A stretch of 64,000 nucleotides of DNA from an uncultured Bacteroidales bacterium (GCA_934700615.1 CAKUXR010000016.1:10542-74541); one strand, 5' to 3'; shown: positions 16,587 to 24,513, counted from the first letter of the stretch. Numbers and translations: made by a program. Notes: generated by a model from the letters alone, not told the origin.

Positions 16587-17456
16587 ATGATCAGGTTACA
16601 AACTCCGGTGGAGATTCCGGAAAACAGTTTCAAGATAGGTTTCAGCGACGGGATTATTCTTATGGGAAGCTGTTTCTCGGACAACATCGGCTCCATTATG
16701 AAGGACATGGGGTTCAACGTCATGGTGAATCCTTTCGGGACGCTGTACAACCCGGTTTCCGTCTGCAATTCGATACGACGTCTGGATTCGGCCGTCCCTT
16801 TCAGCGAGGACGAGTGCGTCCAGATGGGCGCCGGCTCGCAGCTTTTCTGTTCCTTCAGCCACCATACTGCAGCGGCGAGGAGCACGAAGAAGGAGTTTGT
16901 CAATGATGCAAATGCTTCGCTGTCAGAGGCTTCGGAGTTTTTCAGGAAGGCGTCCACCGTCATCATCACATTGGGCACCGCCTGGACTTTCCGTGTCAAT
17001 GCTACCGGGGAGATTGTGTCGAACTGCCTGAAGCGTGATGCCAAGGAGTTTACCAGGGAGTGCCTTTCAATGAAGATGTGCGAGGTTCTTCTCAATTCCC
17101 TTGTAGAGAAGTATCCGTCCAAGCGTTTCATCTTCACGGTCAGCCCGATACGTCACATGAAGGATGGTGCGCATGGCAACCAGCTGAGCAAGAGCACTTT
17201 GCTTCTGGCCGAAGATTCAGTCATCAGGAAGCATCCTGAACAATGTTGCTATTTTCCGGCTTATGAGATTATGATGGATGAACTGCGTTCCTACAGGTTC
17301 TATGCTGAGGATATGGTTCATCCTGCTGCCCAGGCCGTCAATTATATCTGGGAAAGATTTTGTGAATTTGCATTGGCAAAGGAGGATTTTCCTCAGCTTG
17401 AGAGGAACCGCAAGTCTTTTCTCCAGTCCCGCCACAGGCCTATTACGGATAAGTAA
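16587..17456 (+). CDS. GSCFA domain protein
   Basis: A 289-residue cytoplasmic protein of the GSCFA family, an SGNH-hydrolase-like group named after its first motif. Here that reads M-G-S-C-F-S-D-N-I-G, with the GSCF at residues 27-30. Other conserved pieces are NPFGTLYNP, the LGTAWTFR strand, the TVSPIRHMKDGAHGNQLSK block and the late Y-F-P-A-Y-E-I-M-M-D-E-L-R with AEDMVHPAAQAV, which supplies the Asp/His pair expected of the fold. No signal peptide. It starts 12 bp after the GH20 remnant. The substrate is not known; carbohydrate or lipid ester hydrolysis is a guess from the fold. Confidence 0.88.
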   Translation: MIRLQTPVEIPENSFKIGFSDGIILMGSCFSDNIGSIMKDMGFNVMVNPFGTLYNPVSVCNSIRRLDSAVPFSEDECVQMGAGSQLFCSFSHHTAAARSTKKEFVNDANASLSEASEFFRKASTVIITLGTAWTFRVNATGEIVSNCLKRDAKEFTRECLSMKMCEVLLNSLVEKYPSKRFIFTVSPIRHMKDGAHGNQLSKSTLLLAEDSVIRKHPEQCCYFPAYEIMMDELRSYRFYAEDMVHPAAQAVNYIWERFCEFALAKEDFPQLERNRKSFLQSRHRPITDK

Positions 17457-17503
17457 CCTTCAAGTTTGATAACGTTCAGAATCAGATAATAATTAATTGG
17501 AAT

Positions 17504-17776
17504 ATGTTTACTGTCATAAGTTTCATGTTGGGCGGTGTCGTCATCGGTGCGCTTCTGAGAAAGCGTGACTGTTCGTGGACATCCAAGGCCATAACAGTAT
17601 TGATTTGGCTGCTTTTGTTCCTGCTCGGCGTAGAGGTAGGCGGCAACAAGAAGATTATCGCGGCTCTTCCTGTCCTCGGACTGGATGCCCTGGCAATCTC
17701 TGTGGCAAGCATTCTTGGCAGCTGCGTCTGCGCATGGCTGTTGTGGAGGTATATCCAGAAGAGGAGAAAGGCCTGA
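17504..17776 (+). CDS. lysO: LysO family lysine exporter, N-terminal half encoded separately
   Basis: LysO (DUF340, YbjE in E. coli) exports L-lysine and related compounds. This 90-residue protein corresponds to the N-terminal third: hydrophobic segments VISFMLGGVVIGALL, AITVLIWLLLFLLGVEVGG and ALAISVASILGSCVCAWLLW, with the conserved LLFLLGVEVGGNKKI. The remaining part is the next gene in another frame, 53 bp downstream, after a hairpin. In several Bacteroidales the two parts are annotated as separate genes, so this is more likely a natural split than a frameshift, but a disrupted single gene cannot be fully excluded. Confidence 0.75.
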   Translation: MFTVISFMLGGVVIGALLRKRDCSWTSKAITVLIWLLLFLLGVEVGGNKKIIAALPVLGLDALAISVASILGSCVCAWLLWRYIQKRRKA

Positions 17777-17784
17777 CATGTTTC

Positions 17785-17810
17785 CTGACCGGTTCCGGTC
17801 AGACGTTTTT
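17785..17810 (+). terminator. hairpin with T-tract between the two lysO halves (possible attenuator)
   Basis: CTGACCGG (17785-17792) and CCGGTCAG (17795-17802) are perfect complements separated by two bases, followed by ACGTTTTT. The spacing would act as an intrinsic terminator or pausing site between the two halves. Confidence 0.6.
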
Positions 17811-17829
17811 GACGATAAATTTTTTCGAA

Positions 17830-18432
17830 ATGAAAGGTAGTTTGATTATAGTCGGATTCTTTATTCTGGGTATCGCGGCAGGTCTTTCGGGCATGGTTCC
17901 GGAGAGTATCATTGACGGTAACCTTACTTTTTATGCGCTTTGCGCTCTGCTGCTCTGCGTCGGCATAGGCATCGGAAGTGACAGGAACATTGTGACGAAG
18001 TTCAAGTCGCTGGACGTGAGGATGGCGCTTCTTCCGCTCGGGACAGCGCTCGGCACGTTCGCGGGATCGCTGGCGGTTTCGCTGATTCTTTCGGGCAGGT
18101 CGCCGATGGATTGTCTCGCGGTAGGTTCCGGCTTCGGTTATTATTCTCTTTCCAGCATTTTCATTACCGAGTACAAGGGCGCGGAGCTTGGCACTATCGC
18201 ATTGCTGGCCAACATCATACGAGAGATGGTCACCCTGCTTTTGTCTCCTGTCCTTGCCAAGGCTTTCGGTCCTCTGGCTCCGATTTCATCAGGCGGCGTC
18301 ACGTCCATGGATACGACTTTGCCGATTATCATGGCGTCTTCAGGTGAGCAGTATTCTGCCGTTTCGATTTTCCACGGTTTCATCCTGGACTTTTCGATTC
18401 CGTTCCTGGTAACGTTCTGGTGCACTCAGTAG
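17830..18432 (+). CDS. lysO: LysO family lysine exporter, C-terminal half encoded separately
   Basis: The 200-residue membrane protein matches the C-terminal two thirds of LysO: GIGIGSDRNIVTKFKSLDVRM, the core GSGFGYYSLSSIFITEYKG with adjacent ELGTIALLANIIREM, then SSGGVTSMDTTLPII. Five or six hydrophobic helices are visible. I chose the ATG at 17830 because the longer open frame upstream runs through the other half in a different frame and has no membrane logic. The two products presumably assemble into one transporter. Confidence 0.8.
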   Translation: MKGSLIIVGFFILGIAAGLSGMVPESIIDGNLTFYALCALLLCVGIGIGSDRNIVTKFKSLDVRMALLPLGTALGTFAGSLAVSLILSGRSPMDCLAVGSGFGYYSLSSIFITEYKGAELGTIALLANIIREMVTLLLSPVLAKAFGPLAPISSGGVTSMDTTLPIIMASSGEQYSAVSIFHGFILDFSIPFLVTFWCTQ

Positions 18433-18540
18433 GGCGATTTTTTGGCAAGTCCGGAAAAACGCGTAACTTTATGTAACATGAACCTAAGCTGAGGAGGTCG
18501 GGATGGTTTTGCGGTCTCCGAGGTATAAAACACAATAATT

Positions 18541-18873
18541 ATGATACCGGATTGGGCAAAGGAACTGAATTGTTCCATTACAGTTTGTGACAAGGACGGA
18601 ATTATCGTCTATATGAATGACAGGGCTATCGAGCAGTACAAGAAACGCGGAAATCTCATCGGCAAGAATTTGTTCGACTGCCACAATGAGCACGCGATGG
18701 GCATCATCAGAAAGCTGCTCGAGACTGGCGGAACGAACTCGTACACTATCGAGAAGAATGGTGTGCACAAGATGATTTTCCAAAGCGCGTGGAAGGAGAA
18801 CGGCGTAGTGGCCGGCCTCTGCGAGATATCAATGATCATTCCCGAGGATTTGCCACACTACGTGAGGTCATAA
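18541..18873 (+). CDS. small stand-alone PAS domain protein
   Basis: A 110-residue cytoplasmic protein made of a single PAS fold: ITVCDKDGIIVYMNDRAIEQY (first strands and helix), NLIGKNLFDCHNEHAMGIIRKLL (the LFDCHN helix is typical of this PAS subgroup) and the final strands YTIEKNGVHKMIFQSAWKE...VAGLCEIS. There is no kinase, cyclase or DNA-binding output domain, so it either binds a small ligand or partners with another protein. Closely similar short PAS proteins are common in gut Bacteroidota and Clostridia. It is followed at once by copy A of the 273-bp repeat, whose hairpin may end its transcript. Confidence 0.82.
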   Translation: MIPDWAKELNCSITVCDKDGIIVYMNDRAIEQYKKRGNLIGKNLFDCHNEHAMGIIRKLLETGGTNSYTIEKNGVHKMIFQSAWKENGVVAGLCEISMIIPEDLPHYVRS

Positions 18874-18906
18874 TCGACGCGGCGAGTCAGGCGGACGCGG
18901 CGGGAC

Positions 18907-19179
18907 GGCGGATTGGAGGACATGGCGGGACGTCCATCGGACATCCGTTATTCTGGACATCACCAAAAGAGAGGTCAAAAGTACCCACGGACGCGGCGGG
19001 ACTGTGGAAAGGATGGCGGCGGGACGATGCCACGGAGCGACAACTTAAAGTGGTGATATTCAAGGAGATATAAAATTCTGTGTGGATTTTCGACAATTTT
19101 TTAGGCAAAAATCCACACTGATTATTTTTAATATCTGATTATCAATGAGTTACAAGCAGAGCCGTGGCGCCGTCCCGAC
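18907..19179. repeat. 273-bp non-coding element, copy A
   Basis: This stretch aligns over its full length, without gaps, to copy B at 19711-19983 (constant offset 804), with about 22 differences by hand count, so about 92% identity. It begins near GGCGGGACG-type motifs and ends with CGTCCCGAC, giving inverted ends, and it contains a hairpin at 19079-19119 (GTGTGGATTTT with AAAATCCACAC), T-rich on both sides. Short open frames on the minus strand are shared with copy B, but most differences change the amino acid. It lies between the convergent PAS gene and crcB and could terminate both. Confidence 0.85.
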
Positions 19180-19199
19180 ATGAACCCCGTAACTCCGGA

Positions 19200-19246
19200 G
19201 ACGCTTACCTAAAAACCACAAGACTGTACCCCTGACTGTCCCGACC
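19200..19246. repeat. 37-bp-period repeat next to copy A
   Basis: GACGCTTACC at 19200 and TGTCCCGACC at 19237 head two 37-bp-spaced units containing CTAAAAACCACAAGACTGTA. The same unit recurs three times after copy B (20109-20192). Confidence 0.6.
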
Positions 19247-19262
19247 ACCTCTGACGAGATGC

Positions 19263-19649
19263 TCAGCAGATTATCCTGGTCAGACTGTAGCCAAGCAGGA
19301 CAGCGATTATGCCGATGACAACGCTCAGTGATATGTAGAGGGTAAACATCAGATAATCACTTGATTGCAGCATTGACAGGCTTTCATTGGCAAACGTGGA
19401 GAAGGTGGTGAATCCGCCACACAGGCCGGTTGTAAGCAATAGGCAATAATGGCTCGACGTGGTGGAATATTTCGAGAAAAGGCCATAGAGGAGACCTATC
19501 AACAGGCATCCGATGACATTGACAACAAATGTGGATATCGGGAACCGGCCGACAGGATGCAGGACTGTTGACACGAAATAGCGGAGTGCGCCGCCGATGA
19601 AACTTCCGGCACCGACCAATAGCATTGACCTCAACATAATTTCTGGCAT
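19263..19649 (-). CDS. crcB: fluoride efflux channel CrcB/FluC
   Basis: CrcB (Fluc) is a small dual-topology channel that lets F- leave the cell. The 128 residues form four hydrophobic helices with the family marks in order: GSFIGGALRYFVS (G-G-x-x-R-Y), PISTFVVNVIGCLLIG (normally G-T-F-x-V-N-x-x-G), and TTGLCGGFTTFSTFANE with the G-G-x-T-T-F-S-T-F box that holds the Phe and Thr pore residues. A promoter at 19663-19693 would leave a very short leader for the ATG at 19649, so the internal ATG at 19637 (MLRSMLL) may be the true start. No fluoride riboswitch is visible upstream. The gene is flanked on both sides by copies of one repeat. Confidence 0.92.
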   Translation of the reverse strand: MPEIMLRSMLLVGAGSFIGGALRYFVSTVLHPVGRFPISTFVVNVIGCLLIGLLYGLFSKYSTTSSHYCLLLTTGLCGGFTTFSTFANESLSMLQSSDYLMFTLYISLSVVIGIIAVLLGYSLTRIIC

Positions 19650-19662
19650 TGATTTGAACGCG

Positions 19663-19693
19663 CAAAGATAATCAGTGTCAATGACAGTTCAAA
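19663..19693 (-). promoter_or_regulatory. Bacteroidota-type promoter for crcB
   Basis: On the minus strand TTTG (19690-19693), a 19-nt spacer and TATCTTTG (19663-19670) match the consensus exactly. The expected start of transcription lies about 8 nt from the first possible ATG and about 20 nt from the second. Confidence 0.75.
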
Positions 19694-19710
19694 ATGGACG
19701 GTGTCGGGAA

Positions 19711-19983
19711 GGCGGATGGGAGGACGCGGCGGGACGTCCATCGGACATCCGTTATTCTGGACATCACCAAAAGAGAGGTCCAAGGTAACCCCAGACGCGG
19801 CGGGACGGTGAAATGGATGGCGGCGGGACGATGCCACGGAGGGATAACTTAAAGTGGTGATATTCAAAGAGATATAAAATTCAGTGTGGATTTTCGATGA
19901 TTTTTTAGGCGAAAATCCACACTGATTATTTTTGATATTTGATTATCAATGAGTTACGAGCAGGGCCGTGGCGCCGTCCCGAC
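19711..19983. repeat. 273-bp non-coding element, copy B
   Basis: Same length as copy A, about 92% identical. Here the central hairpin is perfect: 14 bp pairing 19883-19896 with 19910-19923 around a 13-nt loop. In copy A the outermost pair and one inner pair are lost. After the hairpin comes ATTATTTTTG on the plus strand and GAATTTTAT on the minus strand, so it could terminate in both directions. It lies between crcB and ffh. Confidence 0.85.
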
Positions 19984-20108
19984 CAAAAGTACGTAACCGA
20001 TGAAAGCACGTCAATACGTAACTCCGGAGACGCTTACAATCATACCGACATGTCCGAATACTGGACCGGCATTCCGAGGGCAGAATCAGGACAGGAGACT
20101 GAAATGGT

Positions 20109-20192
20109 CGTCCCGACCTAAAAACAACAAGACTGTACCCCTGGCCGTCCCGACCTAAAAGCCCCAAGACCGTACCTCAGACCTGCTCGACC
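20109..20192. repeat. three 37-bp tandem repeats downstream of ffh
   Basis: CGTCCCGACC at 20109, CGTCCCGACC at 20146 and the degenerate CTGCTCGACC at 20183 have a strict 37-bp period. The units share CTAAAA, CAAGAC and GTACC words. The array ends against the ffh stop region; between copy B and it (19984-20108) no gene is visible. Confidence 0.65.
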
Positions 20193-20201
20193 TGGCCAGG
20201 C

Positions 20202-21518
20202 TTAGCGTCTGCGGAGCTTGGAGGCAAGAGAGCCGTCCATGGCGCCCTTCATAAGCTTGCGGGTACCCTCGAACTGCTTGATGAGGCGGTTGACATCCTG
20301 GATAGTGGTACCGCTGCCGTCCGCAATACGCTTGCGTCGGCTGCCATTGATAACCTCCACGTGGTCACGCTCGTACGGTGTCATTGACAAGATGATCGCC
20401 TCGACACTCTTGAAGGCGCTGTTGTCAATGTCAACATCCTTGATTGCCTTTCCGACTCCCGGAATCATGGACGCGAGATCCTTGATGTTACCCATCTTCT
20501 TGATCTGCTGGATCTGATTGTAGAAGTCCATGAGGGAGAACTGGTTCTTGGCGAGTTTCTTCTTGAGTTCACGTGCCTGCTTCTCGTCATACTGCTCCTG
20601 GGCCTTCTCCACGAGGGTAACGACGTCACCCATGCCGAGGATTCGGTCAGCGATACGGGATGGATGGAAGACGTCGAGGGCATCGATCTTCTCACCAGAA
20701 GAAATGAACTTGATAGGCTTGCCTACGACAGCCTTGATGGAAAGGGCGGCACCGCCACGGGTATCACCATCCATCTTGGTGAGGACAACTCCGTCGAAAT
20801 CAAGAACATCGTTGAAAGCCTTGGCGGTCTCGACAGCGTCCTGACCTGTCATGGCATCGACAACGAACAATGTCTCGGTAGGATTGACAGCCTTCTTGAT
20901 GGCTGCAATCTCGTCCATCATCTCCTGATCGACTGCAAGACGACCTGCGGTATCGACGATAACGACGGAAATGCCTTCAGCCTTGGCCTTGGCAACGGCA
21001 TTCTTGGCAATCTGTACCGGATCCTTCACTCCTTCCTCGGTGTAAACGGGCACTCCGGCCATCTCACCCATGACTTTCAACTGGTCAATGGCAGCAGGAC
21101 GGTAAACGTCGCAGGCAGCCAGAAGGACCTTCATGCCTTTCTTGGACTTGCAGAGATTGGCGAGCTTGGATGTGAATGTGGTCTTACCTGAACCCTGGAG
21201 ACCGGCGATAAGGATGATGCCGGGATTTCCTTTGACATTGATCTCCTGCGCGCCGCTTCCCATGAATTCGGTCAGCTCATCGTGTACGATCTTGACCATC
21301 ATCTGCTGAGGCTTGACAGCGGTAAGCACGTTCTGGCCCATCGCCTTGACTTTCACGCGGTCGCAGAATTCCTTGGCAACCTTGTAGCTGACGTCGGCAT
21401 CGAGGAGAGCCTTGCGGATGTCCTTGACAGTCTCCGCGACATTTATCTCGGTTATTTTTCCTTCACCTTTGAGAATCTTGAATGATCTCTCCAGTCTTTC
21501 TGACAGATTTTCAAACAT
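20202..21518 (-). CDS. ffh: signal recognition particle protein Ffh (SRP54)
   Basis: Ffh binds signal sequences of nascent membrane proteins together with SRP RNA and docks on FtsY. The 438 residues show the N-terminal four-helix bundle (LSERLERSFKILKGEGKITE), the SRP GTPase G domain with GLQGSGKTT near 105-113, the CDVYRPAAIDQL insertion-box region, DTAGR near 190 and TKMDGDTRGG near 243, and a C-terminal M domain (FNQSLMDFYNQIQQIKKMG-type start, then SRRKRIADGSGTTIQDVNRLIKQF). Length is typical. It starts 24 bp after the lysA stop, so the two are probably co-transcribed. The SRP RNA is not in this window. Confidence 0.96.
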   Translation of the reverse strand: MFENLSERLERSFKILKGEGKITEINVAETVKDIRKALLDADVSYKVAKEFCDRVKVKAMGQNVLTAVKPQQMMVKIVHDELTEFMGSGAQEINVKGNPGIILIAGLQGSGKTTFTSKLANLCKSKKGMKVLLAACDVYRPAAIDQLKVMGEMAGVPVYTEEGVKDPVQIAKNAVAKAKAEGISVVIVDTAGRLAVDQEMMDEIAAIKKAVNPTETLFVVDAMTGQDAVETAKAFNDVLDFDGVVLTKMDGDTRGGAALSIKAVVGKPIKFISSGEKIDALDVFHPSRIADRILGMGDVVTLVEKAQEQYDEKQARELKKKLAKNQFSLMDFYNQIQQIKKMGNIKDLASMIPGVGKAIKDVDIDNSAFKSVEAIILSMTPYERDHVEVINGSRRKRIADGSGTTIQDVNRLIKQFEGTRKLMKGAMDGSLASKLRRR

Positions 21519-21542
21519 ATTCTATACTATTGTTATTCAAAT

Positions 21543-22811
21543 TTAGTTGTTGGCATATAATGGCGACGGGACAGGTACGAGATCATCAGAGAAAACCGCG
21601 GGGGCTATGTCCCTGAGGTTATATCTGCTACTCATGACGCTGCCGTATGCGCCGGCACTGCTGATCGCCAACAGGTCACCACGGTGGCTTTCAGGAAGTC
21701 GGCGGTCAGTTCCCCAGACATCGTCGGATTCACAGACCGGCCCTGTGACGTCATAGGAAGTATAAGCCTCAGGACTTTCCGCCGGTGCGGTCTTTTCCTG
21801 CGTGACGGCTCCGGCCCCAGTCTTATGACTGCTGCTGTTATTAAGTTCCTCGACAGTGAGGTTCTCGATATGGTGGTAGGATCCGTAGAGGGCAGGGCGG
21901 ATCAGGTCGTTCATTCCGGCGTCCAGAATCAGGAACGACTTATGTTCACCATGTTTTACGAACACTACGCGCGAAATCAACGAACCGCATTGGGCCACTA
22001 TGGACCTTCCCGGTTCTACGATTACCTTCTGGTCGGGCCTGCGCTTCAAATTATCATTGATGGTAGAAAACCATGTTCCGAAATCAGGTATCGGTTCACT
22101 TTCCGGGTCCTTGTAATTCACTCCCAAACCACCGCCGAGGTCTATATTCTTGACCACAAGTCCGCGGCTCTCGAAATAATCCACTATCTCAGAAGCCCTT
22201 CTGCACTCTTCGCTGTACACTTCCCGAACATCCAGAATCTGAGACCCTACATGAAAATGCAAGCCCCTGAAATCCACTGACTTGCATCTCTTCAAAAGTT
22301 CTATGACGCTATCGAACTCATGTCTGGATATCCCGAACTTGTTCTCCTCCAGGCCGGTGGTCACATACTTATGTGTGTGTGCATCGATATTGGGATTGAT
22401 ACGCACGGCAACATTGACCCGAACCCCTTTCGCGGAAGCGATGGTATCGATCACTTCGAGTTCCATCAGTGACTCGACGTTGAAACATCCGATTCCCAGA
22501 TCGATCGCGCGGGAGATTTCACGGTCGGTCTTGCCCACACCGGCGAAAACGACAGTTTCCGGATGGAATCCGTGCTCCACCGCGTAGATGACCTCGTTTC
22601 CGCTGACGCAATCCGCGCCGAAGCCTTTACTGCTGATTATCTGTAAAATGCGAGGTTCAACGTTTGCTTTCAATGCATAATTGACGCCGATTCCGTACTT
22701 CAGGGAATACTTGGCCACTTCATCCGCGGTCCGGCGGAGAAGGTCCAGGTCATAGTACCAAAACGGTGTCTGAAGTTCTTCGAATTTTTCAAATTCCTTC
22801 AACTCGAGCAT
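21543..22811 (-). CDS. lysA: diaminopimelate decarboxylase
   Basis: LysA makes L-lysine from meso-diaminopimelate with pyridoxal phosphate. The 422 residues form the alanine-racemase-like barrel plus C-terminal beta domain. The PLP lysine is K48 in YALKANVEP; other marks are the LHFHVGSQI segment, the NIDLGGGLGV glycine loop, VEPGRSIV, DAGMNDLIRPALYGSYH, GPVCESDDVWG and GAYGSVMSSRYN. A serine/alanine-rich insert of about 35 residues sits between HIENLTVEE and YDVTGPVCES, longer than in most homologues. Operon with ffh; note the lysine exporter LysO a few kb away on the other strand. Confidence 0.94.
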   Translation of the reverse strand: MLELKEFEKFEELQTPFWYYDLDLLRRTADEVAKYSLKYGIGVNYALKANVEPRILQIISSKGFGADCVSGNEVIYAVEHGFHPETVVFAGVGKTDREISRAIDLGIGCFNVESLMELEVIDTIASAKGVRVNVAVRINPNIDAHTHKYVTTGLEENKFGISRHEFDSVIELLKRCKSVDFRGLHFHVGSQILDVREVYSEECRRASEIVDYFESRGLVVKNIDLGGGLGVNYKDPESEPIPDFGTWFSTINDNLKRRPDQKVIVEPGRSIVAQCGSLISRVVFVKHGEHKSFLILDAGMNDLIRPALYGSYHHIENLTVEELNNSSSHKTGAGAVTQEKTAPAESPEAYTSYDVTGPVCESDDVWGTDRRLPESHRGDLLAISSAGAYGSVMSSRYNLRDIAPAVFSDDLVPVPSPLYANN

Positions 22812-22851
22812 ATCCAGTCAAATAAATCCATCAAATATTTTACACAAATTG

Positions 22852-22885
22852 CAAAATTACGTAAAAAAACCTAACTTCGCACAAT
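22852..22885 (-). promoter_or_regulatory. possible promoter for lysA-ffh
   Basis: On the minus strand ATTG (22882-22885) and TAATTTTG (22852-22859) with a 22-nt spacer, slightly longer than usual. The lysA ATG is about 40 nt downstream. Confidence 0.45.
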
Positions 22886-22951
22886 AATTCGGAGGACCGG
22901 ATTCACTTTTCGGACACCACGATGTAAAATAACTGTAAATTAAAGTTGGAA

Positions 22952-23926
22952 ATGGAAAAAGGACCAATTTCAAATTTCATCACTCACAACTACCGTCACT
23001 TCAACTCGGCAAGCCTTGTTGATGCTGCAAAAGCTTATGAAGAGCTTCTTGCAAAGGGTGGCAAGATGATGTTGGCCATGGCCGGCGCCATGAGTACAGC
23101 CGAGCTCGGTCTCTCTCTCGCAGAGATGATCCGTCAGGATAAATTCTCTATTGTCTGCTGTTCAGCAAACAACCTCGAAGAGGATATCATGAATCTCGTA
23201 GCACACTCCCACTACTATAGAGTGCCTGGCTACAGAAACCTTACCGCAGAGCAGGAGCAGGAACTCCTGAACAACCATTACAACCGTGTTACCGACACAT
23301 GTATCCCTGAGGAGGAGGCTTTCCGCCGTCTCGAGGGTGCTCTTGTAGATGTTTGGAACAAGGCTAAGGCAGAAGGAAAGAGATACCTTCCATACGAATA
23401 TATGTACCAGATCCTCAGAAGCGGCGTTCTCGAAAAATATTATGAGATCGACCCTAAGGACAGCTGGGTACTTGCAGCTTGCGAGAAGAACATTCCTATC
23501 ATCTGCCCTGCATGGGAAGATTGCACTACAGGTAACATCTTCGCAGCTCATTGCATCAAGGGCGAATTCACTCCGGATCTCGTGAAGAACGGTATCGAGA
23601 CTATGCTCTTCCTCGTTGACTGGTACAAGAAGAATGCTGTCGGCGCAGGCGTAGGTTTCTTCCAGATCGGTGGAGGTACCGCAGGTGACTTCCCTATCTG
23701 TGTGGTTCCTATGATGGAGCAGGATCTCCAGTGGCACGGTACTCCGCTCTGGTCATATTTCTGCCAGATTTCAGACAGTACCACATCTTACGGATCTTAC
23801 TCAGGAGCAGTTCCTAACGAGAAGATCACTTGGGGCAAGCTCGCACCAGAGACTCCTAAGTTCATCGTAGAGTCAGACGCTACTATCGTAGCACCTCTTA
23901 TCTTCGCTTACGTTCTCGGTTGGTAA
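22952..23926 (+). CDS. deoxyhypusine-synthase-like protein
   Basis: A 324-residue member of the deoxyhypusine synthase/homospermidine synthase family, which uses NAD and transfers an aminobutyl group from spermidine. Family marks include MLAMAGAMSTAELG, VCCSANNLEEDIMN, CPAWEDCTTGNIF, the G-G-G loop at 240-242, and GSYSGAVPNEKITWGK near the C terminus. In eukaryotic enzymes the loop is G-G-G-V-V-K with the catalytic lysine; here it is G-G-G-T-A-G-D-F, so that lysine is replaced by G245. Bacteria have no eIF5A, so the substrate must be something else, perhaps a polyamine. I take the ATG at 22952; a TTG two codons earlier is less likely. A clear terminator follows. Confidence 0.9.
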   Translation: MEKGPISNFITHNYRHFNSASLVDAAKAYEELLAKGGKMMLAMAGAMSTAELGLSLAEMIRQDKFSIVCCSANNLEEDIMNLVAHSHYYRVPGYRNLTAEQEQELLNNHYNRVTDTCIPEEEAFRRLEGALVDVWNKAKAEGKRYLPYEYMYQILRSGVLEKYYEIDPKDSWVLAACEKNIPIICPAWEDCTTGNIFAAHCIKGEFTPDLVKNGIETMLFLVDWYKKNAVGAGVGFFQIGGGTAGDFPICVVPMMEQDLQWHGTPLWSYFCQISDSTTSYGSYSGAVPNEKITWGKLAPETPKFIVESDATIVAPLIFAYVLGW

Positions 23927-23950
23927 TCCATTCTGAGACAAGATATTACA

Positions 23951-23991
23951 AGGCCGGAAGGTTCCGTTATCGGAGCGGTTCCGGCCTTTTT
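23951..23991 (+). terminator. intrinsic terminator of the deoxyhypusine-synthase-like gene
   Basis: AGGCCGGAA (23951-23959) pairs with TTCCGGCCT (23979-23987), followed directly by TTTTAT. Confidence 0.9.
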
Positions 23992-24012
23992 ATCACCTAA
24001 AACACATCTAAC

Positions 24013-24513
24013 TTGAATACTAGAAGACACCTGAAACGGTTGCTGTTCAGCATACCTATATCGAGCAGTTGGAAACTATTTTTATTCGGCGTTACCGAGA
24101 ACGGGGTCAGAAAAAATACGCAGCCTAAGAAAAAGCGTGAAGTCAATGATGAGAAGGGCATAGAAATGGACAGGATAGACGATGCGCTTCATGACTGGAT
24201 TGCCGACGGGAACAACCTTTCTTCCGATTTCTGCATGGAGAGCCTGGCCAAGTCATTGGGCTTCAGCAGGAAAGCCATTTCGGCTTATTTCGAGACCTAT
24301 ATCGCAACTGATTTCCGCACATGGAGGACGACCATGAGAATCGAGAAGGCCAAGGAGTTGCTTCTTGCAGACAGCGAGTGCGAGATTTCGGACATAGCCA
24401 AAGCCGTGGGGCTGACCGACAAGTCCAATTTCCACAGGCAGTTCAAGCAAATCACAGGCTGCACCCCCTCGAAGTGGCGTGAGACTGGCGGCCATCCTGG
24501 AATCCTGGATTAG
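24013..24513 (+). CDS. AraC-type DNA-binding protein
   Basis: The C-terminal 100 residues form an AraC/XylS double helix-turn-helix domain: FCMESLAKSLGFSRKAISAYF (first HTH), RIEKAKELLLADSECEISDIAKAVGL and NFHRQFKQITGCTPSKWRE (second HTH with the conserved F-x-x-x-F-K-x-x-x-G-x-x-P-x-x-x-R/W pattern). The N-terminal part has no recognisable ligand domain and the start is uncertain: the open frame begins with a TTG at 24013, while the first clear ATG, at 24166 (MDRIDDALHDW), leaves little more than the DNA-binding domain. It may be a truncated sensor whose membrane part was lost. No target is evident; a bidirectional terminator follows. Confidence 0.7.
   Translation: MNTRRHLKRLLFSIPISSSWKLFLFGVTENGVRKNTQPKKKREVNDEKGIEMDRIDDALHDWIADGNNLSSDFCMESLAKSLGFSRKAISAYFETYIATDFRTWRTTMRIEKAKELLLADSECEISDIAKAVGLTDKSNFHRQFKQITGCTPSKWRETGGHPGILD

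Noticed and set aside
19650..19720. Fluoride riboswitch upstream of crcB
   Set aside because: No conserved fluoride-riboswitch core is visible and the promoter leaves almost no leader.
18887..19867. Paralogous minus-strand small ORFs in both 273-bp copies (share S-V-A-S-S-R-R-H-P-F-H)
   Set aside because: About eight amino-acid changes among roughly 13 base differences, no ribosome site, and similarity extends far beyond the frame; the shared frame follows from the duplicated DNA.
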